From the NCBI GenBank assembly GCA_029289235.1, contig JARFTZ010000046.1, forward strand, positions 403,956 to 467,955: a stretch of 64,000 bases of DNA. The letters run 5' to 3'. The stretch comes from Gammaproteobacteria bacterium. Lineage in GTDB: Bacteria; Pseudomonadota; Gammaproteobacteria; Burkholderiales; Rhodocyclaceae. Every line of letters begins with the position of its first letter. Positions within the stretch are counted from its first letter, which is position 1. Positions 10,087 through 17,541 of this stretch are shown piece by piece. The position numbers and the translations under genes are program-made. Below the pieces are notes generated by a model. It did no database searches, was not told the DNA's origin, and worked only from the letters and a program-made list of their open reading frames with translations.

Positions 10087-10161
10087 CTCCTCGTAGCATA
10101 ATGGATAGTGCACGCGCCTCCTAAGCGTGAGATACAGGTTCGATTCCTGTCGAGGAGGCCA
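10087..10161 (+). tRNA. tRNA-Arg (anticodon CCU)
   Basis: The sequence folds as a full cloverleaf: acceptor CTCCTCG/CGAGGAG with discriminator G and an encoded CCA; D-arm GCAT/GTGC; anticodon stem CGCGC/GCGTG around CTCCTAA, giving anticodon CCU for AGG codons; T-arm ACAGG-TTCGATT-CCTGT. The length is 75 bases including CCA. It is transcribed away from purL and followed by a terminator. AGG is a rare arginine codon in high-GC genomes, so a single-copy gene is expected. Confidence 0.95.
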
Positions 10162-10201
10162 GCCGGCCACAGCAGAATCTCAGCAGATTTCAAACCGCCC
10201 T

Positions 10202-10227
10202 AACCCGCCGAACGCGGGTTTTGTTTT
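10202..10227 (+). terminator. Intrinsic terminator after tRNA-Arg
   Basis: AACCCGC (10202-10208) pairs with GCGGGTT (10214-10220) around a 5-base loop, followed by TTGTTTT. It is 40 bases downstream of the tRNA. Confidence 0.8.
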
Positions 10228-10259
10228 ATGCGGCGCACACCCCGAACTCTGGCCGCCCC

Positions 10260-11177
10260 TCACCGCGCCCGCGTGACCAGCCAGATCCCGCCACAGACGA
10301 GCAGGAGCGCCGCCACGTTTTTCCATTCGAGAATGCTCTCGCCGAGGAAGATCGCCGAGAGCACCGCGCCGAACACCGGGATCAGGAAGTTGAACACGGT
10401 CACCAACCCGACGCGGTTGTACTTGAGCAGCACGGTCCACAGGGAGAAGGCCGCGGAGGACAGCAGGACCATGTAGCCCATCAGCGCGGTGGATTGCAGG
10501 GTGAAGCCGGTCAGTGTGCCGCCGGTGGCATACCCGAGCACGATGAGCGCCACCCCGCCGATACTGAGCTGATAGCCGGTCAGGACGACGGAGTCCATCG
10601 TCTGCGAGAGTTTCTTTCCATAGATAGTTGCAGCGGAGAGGATGAACGCGGCAATCACGACAAATCCCTCGCCGAGCAGCGTGAAGTTAAAATCGAGCAG
10701 ATCGGGGCGAAAATTGACCACCATCACGCCCGCGAAGCCGATCAGGCAGCCGACGACCTTGTTGAGCGTCAAGCGATCGTTGTGATAGATGAAATGCGCC
10801 AGCAGGACGCTGAAGAAGGTGCCCGTGGCGTTCATGATCGAACTCTTGACGCCGGTCGTGTAGGCCAGCCCGATGTAAAAGAAGGTGTATTGCAGCGAGG
10901 TCTGCGTCAACCCGAGTACACTGGTCGAGAACAGATTGCGGGCGTTCATCACGAAGATGTTGCGCCGCGTCGCCAGGGCGAAAATGAGGAGCAGCAGGCC
11001 GGCAAAGGCGAAGCGGTAGCCGGCGAACACCATCTTCGAGGGAACGTCGTTGGCGGCGATGCCGAACATTGCGTAGCCGTTCTTGATCGCCGGGTAGGCG
11101 CTCCCCCAGAGGAAGCAGCAAAACGAGGCGAGCAGGACGACGACGCGGCGGTCGGAGAAAAAGGACTGTGGGTTCAT
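10260..11177 (-). CDS. EamA/DMT-family transporter, second of a tandem pair
   Basis: A 305-residue inner-membrane protein with ten predicted helices in two EamA repeats, the standard drug/metabolite transporter architecture. The N-terminus reads Phe-Leu-Trp-Gly-Ser-Ala-Tyr-Pro-Ala-Ile-Lys-Asn, the conserved start of EamA proteins. Family members export amino acids, purines or small organics; the substrate here cannot be told. I chose the ATG at 11177, not the longer frame to 11267, because it aligns with the paralogue next door, whose coding region ends at 11201. The two share long identical runs such as Gly-Leu-Ala-Tyr-Thr-Thr-Gly-Val-Lys-Ser-Ser, so they arose by tandem duplication and are probably co-transcribed. 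Confidence 0.85.
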   Translation of the reverse strand: MNPQSFFSDRRVVVLLASFCCFLWGSAYPAIKNGYAMFGIAANDVPSKMVFAGYRFAFAGLLLLIFALATRRNIFVMNARNLFSTSVLGLTQTSLQYTFFYIGLAYTTGVKSSIMNATGTFFSVLLAHFIYHNDRLTLNKVVGCLIGFAGVMVVNFRPDLLDFNFTLLGEGFVVIAAFILSAATIYGKKLSQTMDSVVLTGYQLSIGGVALIVLGYATGGTLTGFTLQSTALMGYMVLLSSAAFSLWTVLLKYNRVGLVTVFNFLIPVFGAVLSAIFLGESILEWKNVAALLLVCGGIWLVTRAR

Positions 11178-11200
11178 GGTTCCGTGACAGTGATTCGGTT

Positions 11201-12133
11201 TTATTTTTCCAGCGTCACCAGCCAGATGCCGGTGCACACGAGCAACAGGGCGGCGAGGTTTTTCCACTCCAGGAAGGTTTCACCCAGGAAGATCGCCGAG
11301 AGGACCGCGCCGAAGATCGGCACGAGAAAATTGAACACGCTGACCAGTCCGACCCGGTTGTACTTGAGCAGCACGCTCCAGAGCGTATAGGCAACCGACG
11401 AGTTCAAGACGAGGTAGCCGAGGATCAGCGACGACGCGAGCGTCGCCGGCGCGAGTTCGGCGCCGAGCGCGTAACCGATCGTCAACAGCACCGCGCCGCC
11501 AAAGGCCAGTTGCCCGCCGGTCATCAGGCTCGAATCGACCGTCCGCGAAACGCGCTTGCCGTACACCATGCCGGCAGCCATGAAAAAGGCGGAGAGGATC
11601 ATGCTCCCCTCGCCGATCAGCGTGAAGTTGAAGTCGAGCAGATCGTGGTTGAAGTTCACCACCAGCACCCCGGCAAAGCCGATCAGGCAACCGAGGCTCT
11701 TCGCCCAGGTCAGCCGGTCGTTGTGGTAGATGAAATGGGCGAGCAGTACGCCGAAGAAGGACACGGTGCCATTCAACACCGAACTCTTGACGCCGGTGGT
11801 GTAAGCCAGTCCGAGGTAGAAGAAGACGAACATGACGGCCGTCTGCAACAGGCCCAGCACCCCCACCTCCAGCCAGCTGCGTCGCGACAGGGCGCCGGGA
11901 CGTTTGCCCGAAATCACTGCGATGCAGAGCAGCAGCACACCGGCCAGGGCGCACCGCCAGCCGGCAAAAACCAGCCGGCCGGCCATGTCACCGGGCTGAA
12001 TGGCGAACAAGGCAAAACCGTTCTTGATCGCCGGATACGAACTGCCCCAGAGCAGGCAGCACAGCGTCGCAAGAAGCATGACTGCCTTGCGGTCGGAGAA
12101 GAAGGGATGATGATCCAGCGCGCGGCTCGTCAT
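11201..12133 (-). CDS. EamA/DMT-family transporter, first of a tandem pair
   Basis: A 310-residue ten-helix EamA transporter, clearly paralogous to the gene downstream at 10260-11177 (shared segments include Leu-Leu-Ala-His-Phe-Ile-Tyr-His-Asn-Asp-Arg-Leu-Thr). It starts at the ATG at 12133. That codon overlaps the TGA of a Phe-rich mini-ORF (12130-12183) in an ATGA arrangement, and it has no good ribosome site of its own, so translational coupling is likely. Upstream are a strong terminator hairpin, a promoter and palindromes shared with a divergent LysR gene. Two identical-fold proteins could act as a heterodimer, as seen for paired small DMT proteins, but ten-helix members normally work alone. 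Confidence 0.87.
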   Translation of the reverse strand: MTSRALDHHPFFSDRKAVMLLATLCCLLWGSSYPAIKNGFALFAIQPGDMAGRLVFAGWRCALAGVLLLCIAVISGKRPGALSRRSWLEVGVLGLLQTAVMFVFFYLGLAYTTGVKSSVLNGTVSFFGVLLAHFIYHNDRLTWAKSLGCLIGFAGVLVVNFNHDLLDFNFTLIGEGSMILSAFFMAAGMVYGKRVSRTVDSSLMTGGQLAFGGAVLLTIGYALGAELAPATLASSLILGYLVLNSSVAYTLWSVLLKYNRVGLVSVFNFLVPIFGAVLSAIFLGETFLEWKNLAALLLVCTGIWLVTLEK

Positions 12134-12183
12134 GCTCGAAGTTTCAGAAGGGCGAACGTAAAAAAAAAGGCGTATCGAGCCAC
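12130..12183 (-). CDS. Possible leader peptide (17 residues, Phe-rich) of the EamA pair
   Basis: GTG at 12183-12181 opens a 17-codon frame with AAGGAG about 10 bases upstream. It encodes Met-Ala-Arg-Tyr-Ala-Phe-Phe-Phe-Thr-Phe-Ala-Leu-Leu-Lys-Leu-Arg-Ala and ends in a TGA overlapping the ATG of the transporter gene. Five of 17 residues are aromatic. The three consecutive Phe codons come from the T-tract of the terminator, so chance is a real alternative. The frame begins inside the terminator hairpin, so a ribosome there would prevent the hairpin from forming. Confidence 0.3.
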   Translation of the reverse strand: MARYAFFFTFALLKLRA

Positions 12184-12207
12184 GGGTTAGGAGCTCCTTG
12201 ATACGCC
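12160..12207 (-). terminator. Terminator-type hairpin in the EamA leader (candidate attenuator)
   Basis: On the minus strand GGCGTATC (12207-12200) pairs with GATACGCC (12176-12169), followed directly by nine T residues (12168-12160). The loop contains the self-complementary AGGAGCTCCT. It lies 26 bases before the transporter start and there is no minus-strand gene upstream for it to terminate, so it should control read-through into the EamA genes. A second hairpin, GCAGAA/TTCTGC at 12208-12226, stacks directly upstream. Confidence 0.7.
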
Positions 12208-12234
12208 GCAGAATGTCGAGTTCTGCTGAGACGA

Positions 12235-12262
12235 ATTATCCGGAATAAAACACTTCAATCAA
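12235..12262 (-). promoter_or_regulatory. Promoter of the EamA pair
   Basis: On the minus strand TTGATT (-35, 12262-12257), a 16-base spacer, and GATAAT (-10, 12240-12235). Transcription would begin near 12228, giving a leader of about 95 bases. The -35 box overlaps the palindrome at 12258-12272. Confidence 0.5.
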
Positions 12263-12280
12263 TTGCATTGATACAATCAA
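12258..12280. promoter_or_regulatory. Overlapping palindromes, probable LysR operator
   Basis: ATCAAT-TGC-ATTGAT (12258-12272) and TTGAT-ACA-ATCAA (12268-12280) are two perfect interlocking palindromes in the AT-rich gap between the divergent EamA and LysR genes. LysR regulators typically bind such dyads next to their own gene and repress or activate the divergent promoter. Confidence 0.55.
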
Positions 12281-12314
12281 ATTAATAATTTTTTCTTATC
12301 AAACTTTCGCATTC

Positions 12315-13205
12315 ATGGATTTCCGCCAATTCCGCTATTTCGCCGTCGCTGCCGAGGAGTTGCACTTTGCCCGTGCCGCTGAAAAGCTGGGAATCGCTCA
12401 GCCGGCGTTGAGCCAGCAGATCAAATCGCTGGAAGACCAACTCGGCGCACGGCTTTTCCATCGCGCGAAGCGCAGCGTCACGCTGACCGAGACCGGCACG
12501 GCATTCCTCCACGAAGTGCGCGAAACACTGGCGCAGGCGGAAAAAGCCGTACGAACCGCAAGGGACACCGCGCGCGGCGAAGCGGGACACATCGACATCG
12601 GCCTCGTCGGCTCGGTGATGTACGAACCGCGCTTCCCGCGTCTGCTCACCGATTTCAACAAGAATCGCCCGGGAGTACGTATTTCTCTCCACGAAATGCC
12701 GATTCTGACGCAGATCGATTCCGTCCGGTCGCATCACCTGGACATCGCGCTCATCCGCGCCCCCATTCCATCGAACGCCCTGGAAGACGTCGACTTCTTC
12801 ACTCTTTCCAGCCAGCAACTGGTCGTCGCGCTGCCGGAAGCCCATCGCCTCGCCGCGAGCGAGGCAATCCGGCTATCCGATCTGGCAAACGACTCGTTCC
12901 TCGCCTTTGCCGATCCCCCCGGCGTAGGTATCGGCCAAGCCTTGCTTAACCTCTGTCGCGAAGCGGATTTCGAGCCTCGGATCACCCAGAAGGTCTCCGA
13001 GATCGCCACGCTCGTCAGTCTCGTCGCGGCGGGGTTCGGCGTCGGCCTCGTTGCGGAGTCCGTGCGACATCTGCGCCTGCCGGGCGTTTGCTACCGTCCC
13101 ATCGTCGGCGTCGATGCGCCGTCAAACCTGATCGTGGTACACCGCCGCTTCGAGCGATCGGCCGCGGTGTGCGCCCTGCTCGACAGCATCCGAAACGCCG
13201 GCTAG
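12315..13205 (+). CDS. LysR-family transcriptional regulator
   Basis: 296 residues. The N-terminal winged helix-turn-helix (about residues 1-60) begins Met-Asp-Phe-Arg-Gln-Phe-Arg-Tyr-Phe and contains Leu-Gly-Ile-Ala-Gln-Pro-Ala-Leu-Ser-Gln-Gln-Ile. The remainder is the two-lobed effector domain. Overall it resembles the BenM/CatM/HcaR branch, whose effectors are often aromatic or organic acids, but the ligand is not predictable. It is divergent from the EamA pair across a 181-base gap with overlapping palindromes, so it most likely controls the transporters and itself. Confidence 0.9.
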   Translation: MDFRQFRYFAVAAEELHFARAAEKLGIAQPALSQQIKSLEDQLGARLFHRAKRSVTLTETGTAFLHEVRETLAQAEKAVRTARDTARGEAGHIDIGLVGSVMYEPRFPRLLTDFNKNRPGVRISLHEMPILTQIDSVRSHHLDIALIRAPIPSNALEDVDFFTLSSQQLVVALPEAHRLAASEAIRLSDLANDSFLAFADPPGVGIGQALLNLCREADFEPRITQKVSEIATLVSLVAAGFGVGLVAESVRHLRLPGVCYRPIVGVDAPSNLIVVHRRFERSAAVCALLDSIRNAG

Positions 13206-13625
13206 CACGACACCGGGGAACGCTCCGATGGTCGCCATCCCGGCGAAGGTCGGGGAGACAATTCCTCAATAAAACCGGGTTGCCCATTCGCCATTTCGCA
13301 TGGCTATTTGTTGAGATCTGGTACGGGAGTTTGTTGATGCGCTGTGTTCCGCGCCTGACGCGCGGGCGTCCTTTCTTTTGCTTCGCCAAAAGAAAGGAGC
13401 CAAAGAAAAGGCGACCCCGGGTTACGCGGTCGGCTACGCCGACTCCCCTGCGCTACTCGGCAAGCCGGGCGACGCAGCGGGCGCGCCTTCTTCTTGGGTA
13501 CTTCTTCTTGGCAAGACAAGAAGAAGTGCCTCGCCTGCAGGCGAAACAACGCATTTCAGCCCGATACCACGCCAATAGTCACAAACAGCCAAGCGAGAAC
13601 AATCCGGGATAAATCGGCGCGTCCC
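13206..13625. other. Gene-free stretch between LysR and RbsD genes
   Basis: No frame here has a ribosome site or recognisable protein. The centre (13361-13530) is occupied by a structured palindromic repeat described separately. The flanks (13206-13360 and 13531-13625) show no clear promoter or terminator. Both neighbouring genes end here (LysR on plus, RbsD-like on minus), so the stretch is a convergent tail-to-tail region. Confidence 0.7.
13361..13530. repeat. Palindromic intergenic repeat element (REP/MITE-like)
   Basis: A first hairpin, CCTTTCTTTT (13370-13379) with AAAAGAAAGG (13388-13397), is followed by a GC-rich middle and a second hairpin, ACTTCTTCTTG (13500-13510) with CAAGAAGAAGT (13517-13527). 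The second is preceded by a direct copy of TTCTTCTTGG. Purine/pyrimidine-skewed hairpins with a GGCAAGACAAG-like loop flanking a GC-rich core recur between convergent genes in many proteobacterial genomes. I recognise the style, not a named family. Confidence 0.55.
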
Positions 13626-14075
13626 TTATTTATCGAAAACAACGCCCTTCTTGAGGATGAAGCAGCCGTACGGGCGGTTTTCGCTGTTCTGCACCACGGC
13701 AAAGCACTTGCGCGCACGGACATAGAAATGCAGCCGTTCGATCACCGCGTGGCCGACGTCCCGCCCTTCGGCCTGGCGGCACACGTCCAGCACATCGGAA
13801 TGTACTTCCAGCACGGCGCCCGGATTGTCGCTCGGGTCCATCCACGACAGCGGCGCGTCGACAAAACTGTCCAGCGGCATCAGTTCGAGGATGCCTGCAA
13901 TCGTTTCCGGCGCGTTCAACCCGCCGAGGGTAATCAACTTGCCGGTCGTCGTTTCGGCCGCGACCGAATGCGAGGGGAAGTTGCGATCGACGACCACCAG
14001 TTCATCACCATGCCCCATGGCCGCCAGCACCCAGAGCAGTTCAGCGTCCATGAACGCAGGAATCCCTTTCAACAT
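13626..14075 (-). CDS. RbsD/FucU-family protein
   Basis: 149 residues beginning Met-Leu-Lys-Gly-Ile-Pro and containing Ala-Ala-Met-Gly-His-Gly-Asp-Glu-Leu-Val-Val-Val-Asp, the conserved active-site start of RbsD/FucU sugar mutarotases, in which the His catalyses anomer interconversion of ribose or fucose. The length fits FucU. A GGGAGA ribosome site precedes the ATG. No sugar transporter or kinase is nearby, so the sugar is unknown. It follows srkA on the same strand with a 27-base gap and may be co-transcribed with it. Confidence 0.85.
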   Translation of the reverse strand: MLKGIPAFMDAELLWVLAAMGHGDELVVVDRNFPSHSVAAETTTGKLITLGGLNAPETIAGILELMPLDSFVDAPLSWMDPSDNPGAVLEVHSDVLDVCRQAEGRDVGHAVIERLHFYVRARKCFAVVQNSENRPYGCFILKKGVVFDK

Positions 14076-14102
14076 GCTTTTCTCCCTTGTCGTGAATGAC
14101 CT

Positions 14103-15110
14103 TCATGCCGCCCACAGCGGCGGCTCCTGCATCAACGCAATCTGTTCGCGCAATTCCAGAATCCGCTCCTCCCAGTAGCGCGTCGTGTTGAACCACGGGA
14201 ATGCCGAGGGAAAGGCCGGGTCGTCCCAGCGCCGCGCGAGCCAGCCAGCATAGTGGATCAGCCGCAGCGTGCGCAAGGCTTCGACAAGGTGCAGTTCGCG
14301 CGTGTCGAAATCGTGGAAATCCTCATAACCGGCGAGGACGTCCGCCAACTGCCTGGATTGCTCCTCGCGCGGGCCGGAGAGCAGCATCCAGAGATCCTGA
14401 GCCGCCGGCCCCATGCGCGAGTCATCGAAGTCAACGAACCACGGCCCGTGGCCTTTCCCTTCCTCAACCCACAACACGTTGCCGACATGGCAGTCGCCAT
14501 GCAGGCGCAACCGCGCCACATCTCCAGCGCGGTCGTAGCAGCGGCGCACGCCGTCGAGCGCCTGAGCGACGACGCCGAAATAGACCGCCGCCAGATCGGG
14601 GGGAAGAAACCGCCCGTGATGCAGGTAGTCGCGCGGTTCCTCGCCGAAGCTGTGCAGGTTGATCTCGCCGCGCTCGCTGAACGCGCGGGTTTCGCCGATG
14701 GCGTGAATGCGCCCGATGAAGCGCCCCATCCACTCCCGCGTCTCACTACGATCGAACTCCGGCGCCCGCCCGCCTTGCCGGGGAAAGACTGCGAAGCGCA
14801 GGTCACCGTGATGATGCAGCGTCCACCCGTCGATCGACAACGGCGCGACGACCGGCAGTTCTGCGGCTGCGAGCTCCGTCGAAAAGGCGTGCTCTTCCAG
14901 AATCGCCGCGTCCGACCAGCGCCCGGCGCGATAGAACTTCACCACCCGCGGCGCGCCTTCTTCCATGTATACCTGATAGACGCGGTTTTCGTAGCTGTTC
15001 AAGGCGAGCAGGCGCCCATCCGGCCGCAAGCCGATGCCCTCGACAGCGTCGAGCAGGGAATCCGGAGTCAGCGTGGAAAAGGGTGTCGCCGCGAGCGCAT
15101 CGGCAGGCAT
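14103..15110 (-). CDS. srkA: Stress response kinase A (YihE/RdoA-like Ser/Thr kinase)
   Basis: 335 residues of the aminoglycoside-phosphotransferase/choline-kinase fold. Key motifs: Val-Val-Lys-Phe-Tyr-Arg (ATP-binding Lys), Leu-His-Gly-Asp-Cys-His-Val-Gly-Asn (catalytic loop with Asp and Asn) and Phe-Val-Asp-Phe-Asp-Asp (metal-binding Asp). These and the length match SrkA, a cytoplasmic protein kinase that protects E. coli from stress-induced death. The frame is open to 15200, but GGAG sits 6 bases upstream of the ATG at 15110 and abuts the one at 15116, so 15110 is preferred. It is divergent from the spermidine-synthase-fold gene. Confidence 0.9.
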   Translation of the reverse strand: MPADALAATPFSTLTPDSLLDAVEGIGLRPDGRLLALNSYENRVYQVYMEEGAPRVVKFYRAGRWSDAAILEEHAFSTELAAAELPVVAPLSIDGWTLHHHGDLRFAVFPRQGGRAPEFDRSETREWMGRFIGRIHAIGETRAFSERGEINLHSFGEEPRDYLHHGRFLPPDLAAVYFGVVAQALDGVRRCYDRAGDVARLRLHGDCHVGNVLWVEEGKGHGPWFVDFDDSRMGPAAQDLWMLLSGPREEQSRQLADVLAGYEDFHDFDTRELHLVEALRTLRLIHYAGWLARRWDDPAFPSAFPWFNTTRYWEERILELREQIALMQEPPLWAA

Positions 15111-15218
15111 GAGCATCTCCGCAAATTTACTTGACCTCGCAGGATACACCGCCGCCGCTGGTTCCCCGGCGTTCTGCGCGCTAAGATTCGCAGCTTGCAA
15201 CAGCGAGACCGTCCCACG

Positions 15219-15974
15219 ATGAGCAGCAATTCAATCGAAGTCCTGGAACAGGCAGGCGTCCGTTACCTCTATTTCAGCGCCGAGTGGATCCAGGGCGCGA
15301 TGCGCATCCAACGCCCGAACGCCCTCGAACTGGCCTATACCCGCGAGATGATGGCCGGCCTCTTGTTGCGCGACGCGCCCTGGCCGCGCGACGTGCTGCT
15401 GGTCGGCCTGGGCGCCGGATCGCTCGCCAAGTTCATCTACCACAAGCTGCCGCACGCCCGCATCACTGTGGTGGAAATCGACCCGCAGGTCGAAGTCGTC
15501 GCCCGTCTGCATTTCAAGCTCCCCGACGATCCGCTGCGGCTGCGCGTGGTCATCGGCGACGGCGCCCGCTTTCTCCTGCAGGACGGCGGGCAGTACGACT
15601 ACATTCTGGTGGACGGCTTCGACAAGAACGGCAAGGCCGGCGTGCTGGACACCGAACCGTTCTATCAGGCCTGCCGGGCACGGCTGAGCGACCGGGGTTT
15701 GTTCTGCGTCAATCTCCTCGGTCGCAGCCGCGGCTTTGCCTCGAGCAAGAACCGCATTGCCTGCGCCTTCGACGATCAGGCCTTCGTCTTTCCTTCCTGC
15801 GACAGCGGCAACGCCATCGCCTTCGCCCGCGGCGGCGAGCCAGTGGACACCACGATCGACGAGTTGATGGCGCGCGCCGACGCGCTACGCAAGGAAACCG
15901 GCCTGAACCTCACGCCGACGGTACACCGCCTGCGCGACGAGGGCTGCCTGCTGAGAAACCGGCTCGTTTTCTAG
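15219..15974 (+). CDS. Spermidine-synthase-fold protein (putative aminopropyltransferase/methyltransferase)
   Basis: 251 residues of the polyamine-synthase/SAM-binding Rossmann fold. Leu-Val-Gly-Leu-Gly-Ala-Gly-Ser-Leu-Ala forms the glycine loop, Thr-Val-Val-Glu-Ile-Asp binds the ribose, and Asp-Tyr-Ile-Leu-Val-Asp-Gly-Phe-Asp resembles the catalytic region of SpeE. It lacks the usual SpeE N-terminal beta domain, so it may not make spermidine; such short homologues are common in betaproteobacteria and have no assigned substrate. The start is uncertain because no strong ribosome site is visible. Its TAG stop shares a CTAG with the stop of the convergent cbiX-like gene. Confidence 0.75.
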   Translation: MSSNSIEVLEQAGVRYLYFSAEWIQGAMRIQRPNALELAYTREMMAGLLLRDAPWPRDVLLVGLGAGSLAKFIYHKLPHARITVVEIDPQVEVVARLHFKLPDDPLRLRVVIGDGARFLLQDGGQYDYILVDGFDKNGKAGVLDTEPFYQACRARLSDRGLFCVNLLGRSRGFASSKNRIACAFDDQAFVFPSCDSGNAIAFARGGEPVDTTIDELMARADALRKETGLNLTPTVHRLRDEGCLLRNRLVF

Positions 15975-16354
15975 CAACTTCCCTGCCGCGCCATGTTCAG
16001 CACGTGGGCGGCCATCGCCTGGACCACCGCGTCGGACTCGCCGACCGGCGCCGATAGTTCGAAGGTCACATCCGGATGCGCCTCATGCAGCGCCGCCAGT
16101 TCCTCCGGGATGTCGCGCATCAAATGACCGCCGCGGGCGATGAACAACGGCACGACAAGAATCCGCTTGTAGCCTTCCGCCATCAGCTTCTCGGCGCACT
16201 CGCCAAGATTCGGCGGCATGAGTTCCATGAACGCCAGTTCGACGCGCAAATCGGGCGCCTGCGCCACAACGGCATCGCTCACACGGCGCAGCGGCAACGC
16301 CCACGAGGGTTCGCGCGCGCCGTGCGCGATCAGGATGAATGCGGTATCAGCCAT
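15971..16354 (-). CDS. cbiX: CbiX/SirB-type small chelatase (sirohydrochlorin cobalto/ferrochelatase)
   Basis: 127 residues, the size of the single-domain CbiX-S chelatases that work as dimers. The N-terminus Leu-Ile-Ala-His-Gly-Ala-Arg-Glu holds the metal-binding His. A second His lies in Phe-Ile-Ala-Arg-Gly-Gly-His-Leu-Met-Arg-Asp, as in the family. Such enzymes insert cobalt or iron into sirohydrochlorin; iron insertion would supply siroheme for the sulfite reductase near 59-61 kb, though it is far away. AAGGAA precedes the ATG at 16354. It converges with the spermidine-synthase-fold gene, and the two stops overlap by four bases. Confidence 0.85.
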   Translation of the reverse strand: MADTAFILIAHGAREPSWALPLRRVSDAVVAQAPDLRVELAFMELMPPNLGECAEKLMAEGYKRILVVPLFIARGGHLMRDIPEELAALHEAHPDVTFELSAPVGESDAVVQAMAAHVLNMARQGSC

Positions 16355-16652
16355 CTTGGATTCCTTGAAAAGACAAAAAGACAGGAAAGCGGCGGGATCA
16401 CTCCGCCGCGCCGCCCGGACGGCACAAGCCACCGGGCTCCGAAAAAGCAACGATTCTAGCGCAATCGGGATTGCCTATTGGTCTGGCCAGCCTTTAGAAT
16501 TCATCCAGTTTCCGCGAATCGTTTTCAGGACGTGGAGCCGCCGTAAAGAGGCTCCCGACTATCGCCCACGACATTTGCCCGAGCGGAAAGCCGGCCGGAC
16601 AACGCCCGGAACAATCCCGCAGCCGAAGCGGCGCAAAGAACCAGGAGCAAGA

Positions 16653-17537
16653 ATGGACAACGCAACAGAACGCGAGTCGGTCCCGGAACAACAGAACCCG
16701 ATCGGGATGGACGGCATCGAGTACATCGAGTTCGCCACCTCCAAGCCGCAAGCCCTCGGCGGCGTGCTCGAACGTCTTGGTTTCCGGCTGGTGGCCCGGC
16801 ACCGCTCGCGCGAAATCGAGCTCTACCGCCAAGGATCGATGAATCTCGTGGTCAACTCGCACCCGGCCGACATCCCGCGCACTGTCAACCCGGTCGAACG
16901 ACCGGTCATCAGCGCGATGGCCATCCGCGTGCGCGACGCTGCTGCCGCCTTCCGCCGCGCGCTCGATCTCGGCGGCTGGGAGATCCCGGTCCACGCCCGC
17001 GCCATCGAACTGAACATTCCGGCCATCCACGGCGTGGGCGAAAGCCTGATCTACTTCGTCGATCGCTACGACGAATTCTCCATCTTCGACATCGACTTCC
17101 GCGCCATTCCCGGCGTCGATCCGCATCCGCCAGCGATCCACGACATGCACTACTTCGGTCTGGTGCAGTACGTGGGAATGGACCGGACGCTCGACTGGGC
17201 GGAGTTCTACGGGCAAATTCTCGGCTTCCGGCCACTCCCCGACACCGTGCGCTTCGGCATCATGCCCAAAGGTCTGTTGCTGCAAAGTCCCTGCGGAAAA
17301 TTCTGCCTGCAGTTGATCGAGCCCGACGGTGCCGCCCAGTTCGCACCGATGGAAGAGCATTTCCAGCGCATCGGCCTCGGCACGCCGGATGTGATCAGCA
17401 CGGCGCGCGAACTGGAGAAGCGAGGCATCGAGTTCCTTTCGACGGACAAGGTCCACACCTCCGAACGCGGTGCCCTGACGGCCTCCATGCTCGGCGGCGT
17501 GATGTTCGAGCTGGTCCATACAAACGACGGGAAGTGA
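16653..17537 (+). CDS. 4-hydroxyphenylpyruvate dioxygenase-like VOC protein with an altered metal site
   Basis: 294 residues made of two vicinal-oxygen-chelate halves. The N-terminal part closely follows bacterial HPPD (Gly-Ile-Glu-Tyr-Ile-Glu-Phe-Ala, Leu-Tyr-Arg-Gln-Gly, and an Ile-Phe-Asp-Ile-Asp-Phe end), but the C-terminal half is shorter than HPPD. HPPD binds iron through His-His-Glu. By alignment here they are His166 (in Asp-Met-His-Tyr), Arg239 where the second His should be (Phe-Gln-Arg-Ile-Gly), and Glu286 (Met-Phe-Glu-Leu). With one ligand lost, normal HPPD activity is doubtful. ATG at 16653 follows AGGAG. It lies 4 bases before a TIM-barrel gene, and the pair resembles the two halves of QuiC in reversed order. 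Confidence 0.8.
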   Translation: MDNATERESVPEQQNPIGMDGIEYIEFATSKPQALGGVLERLGFRLVARHRSREIELYRQGSMNLVVNSHPADIPRTVNPVERPVISAMAIRVRDAAAAFRRALDLGGWEIPVHARAIELNIPAIHGVGESLIYFVDRYDEFSIFDIDFRAIPGVDPHPPAIHDMHYFGLVQYVGMDRTLDWAEFYGQILGFRPLPDTVRFGIMPKGLLLQSPCGKFCLQLIEPDGAAQFAPMEEHFQRIGLGTPDVISTARELEKRGIEFLSTDKVHTSERGALTASMLGGVMFELVHTNDGK

Positions 17538-17541
17538 CGCC

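Noticed and set aside
10087..10161. Integration site at tRNA-Arg
   Set aside because: No integrase or direct repeat of the tRNA 3' end follows; an ordinary terminator and transporter genes do.
12130..12183. Classical pheA-type attenuation for the EamA leader
   Set aside because: In classic attenuation the peptide lies before the terminator; here the frame starts inside it and its Phe codons come from the T-tract. I keep the leader as a candidate but not the classical mechanism.
13361..13530. CRISPR-like array
   Set aside because: There are only two hairpins of different sequence and no regular spacers.
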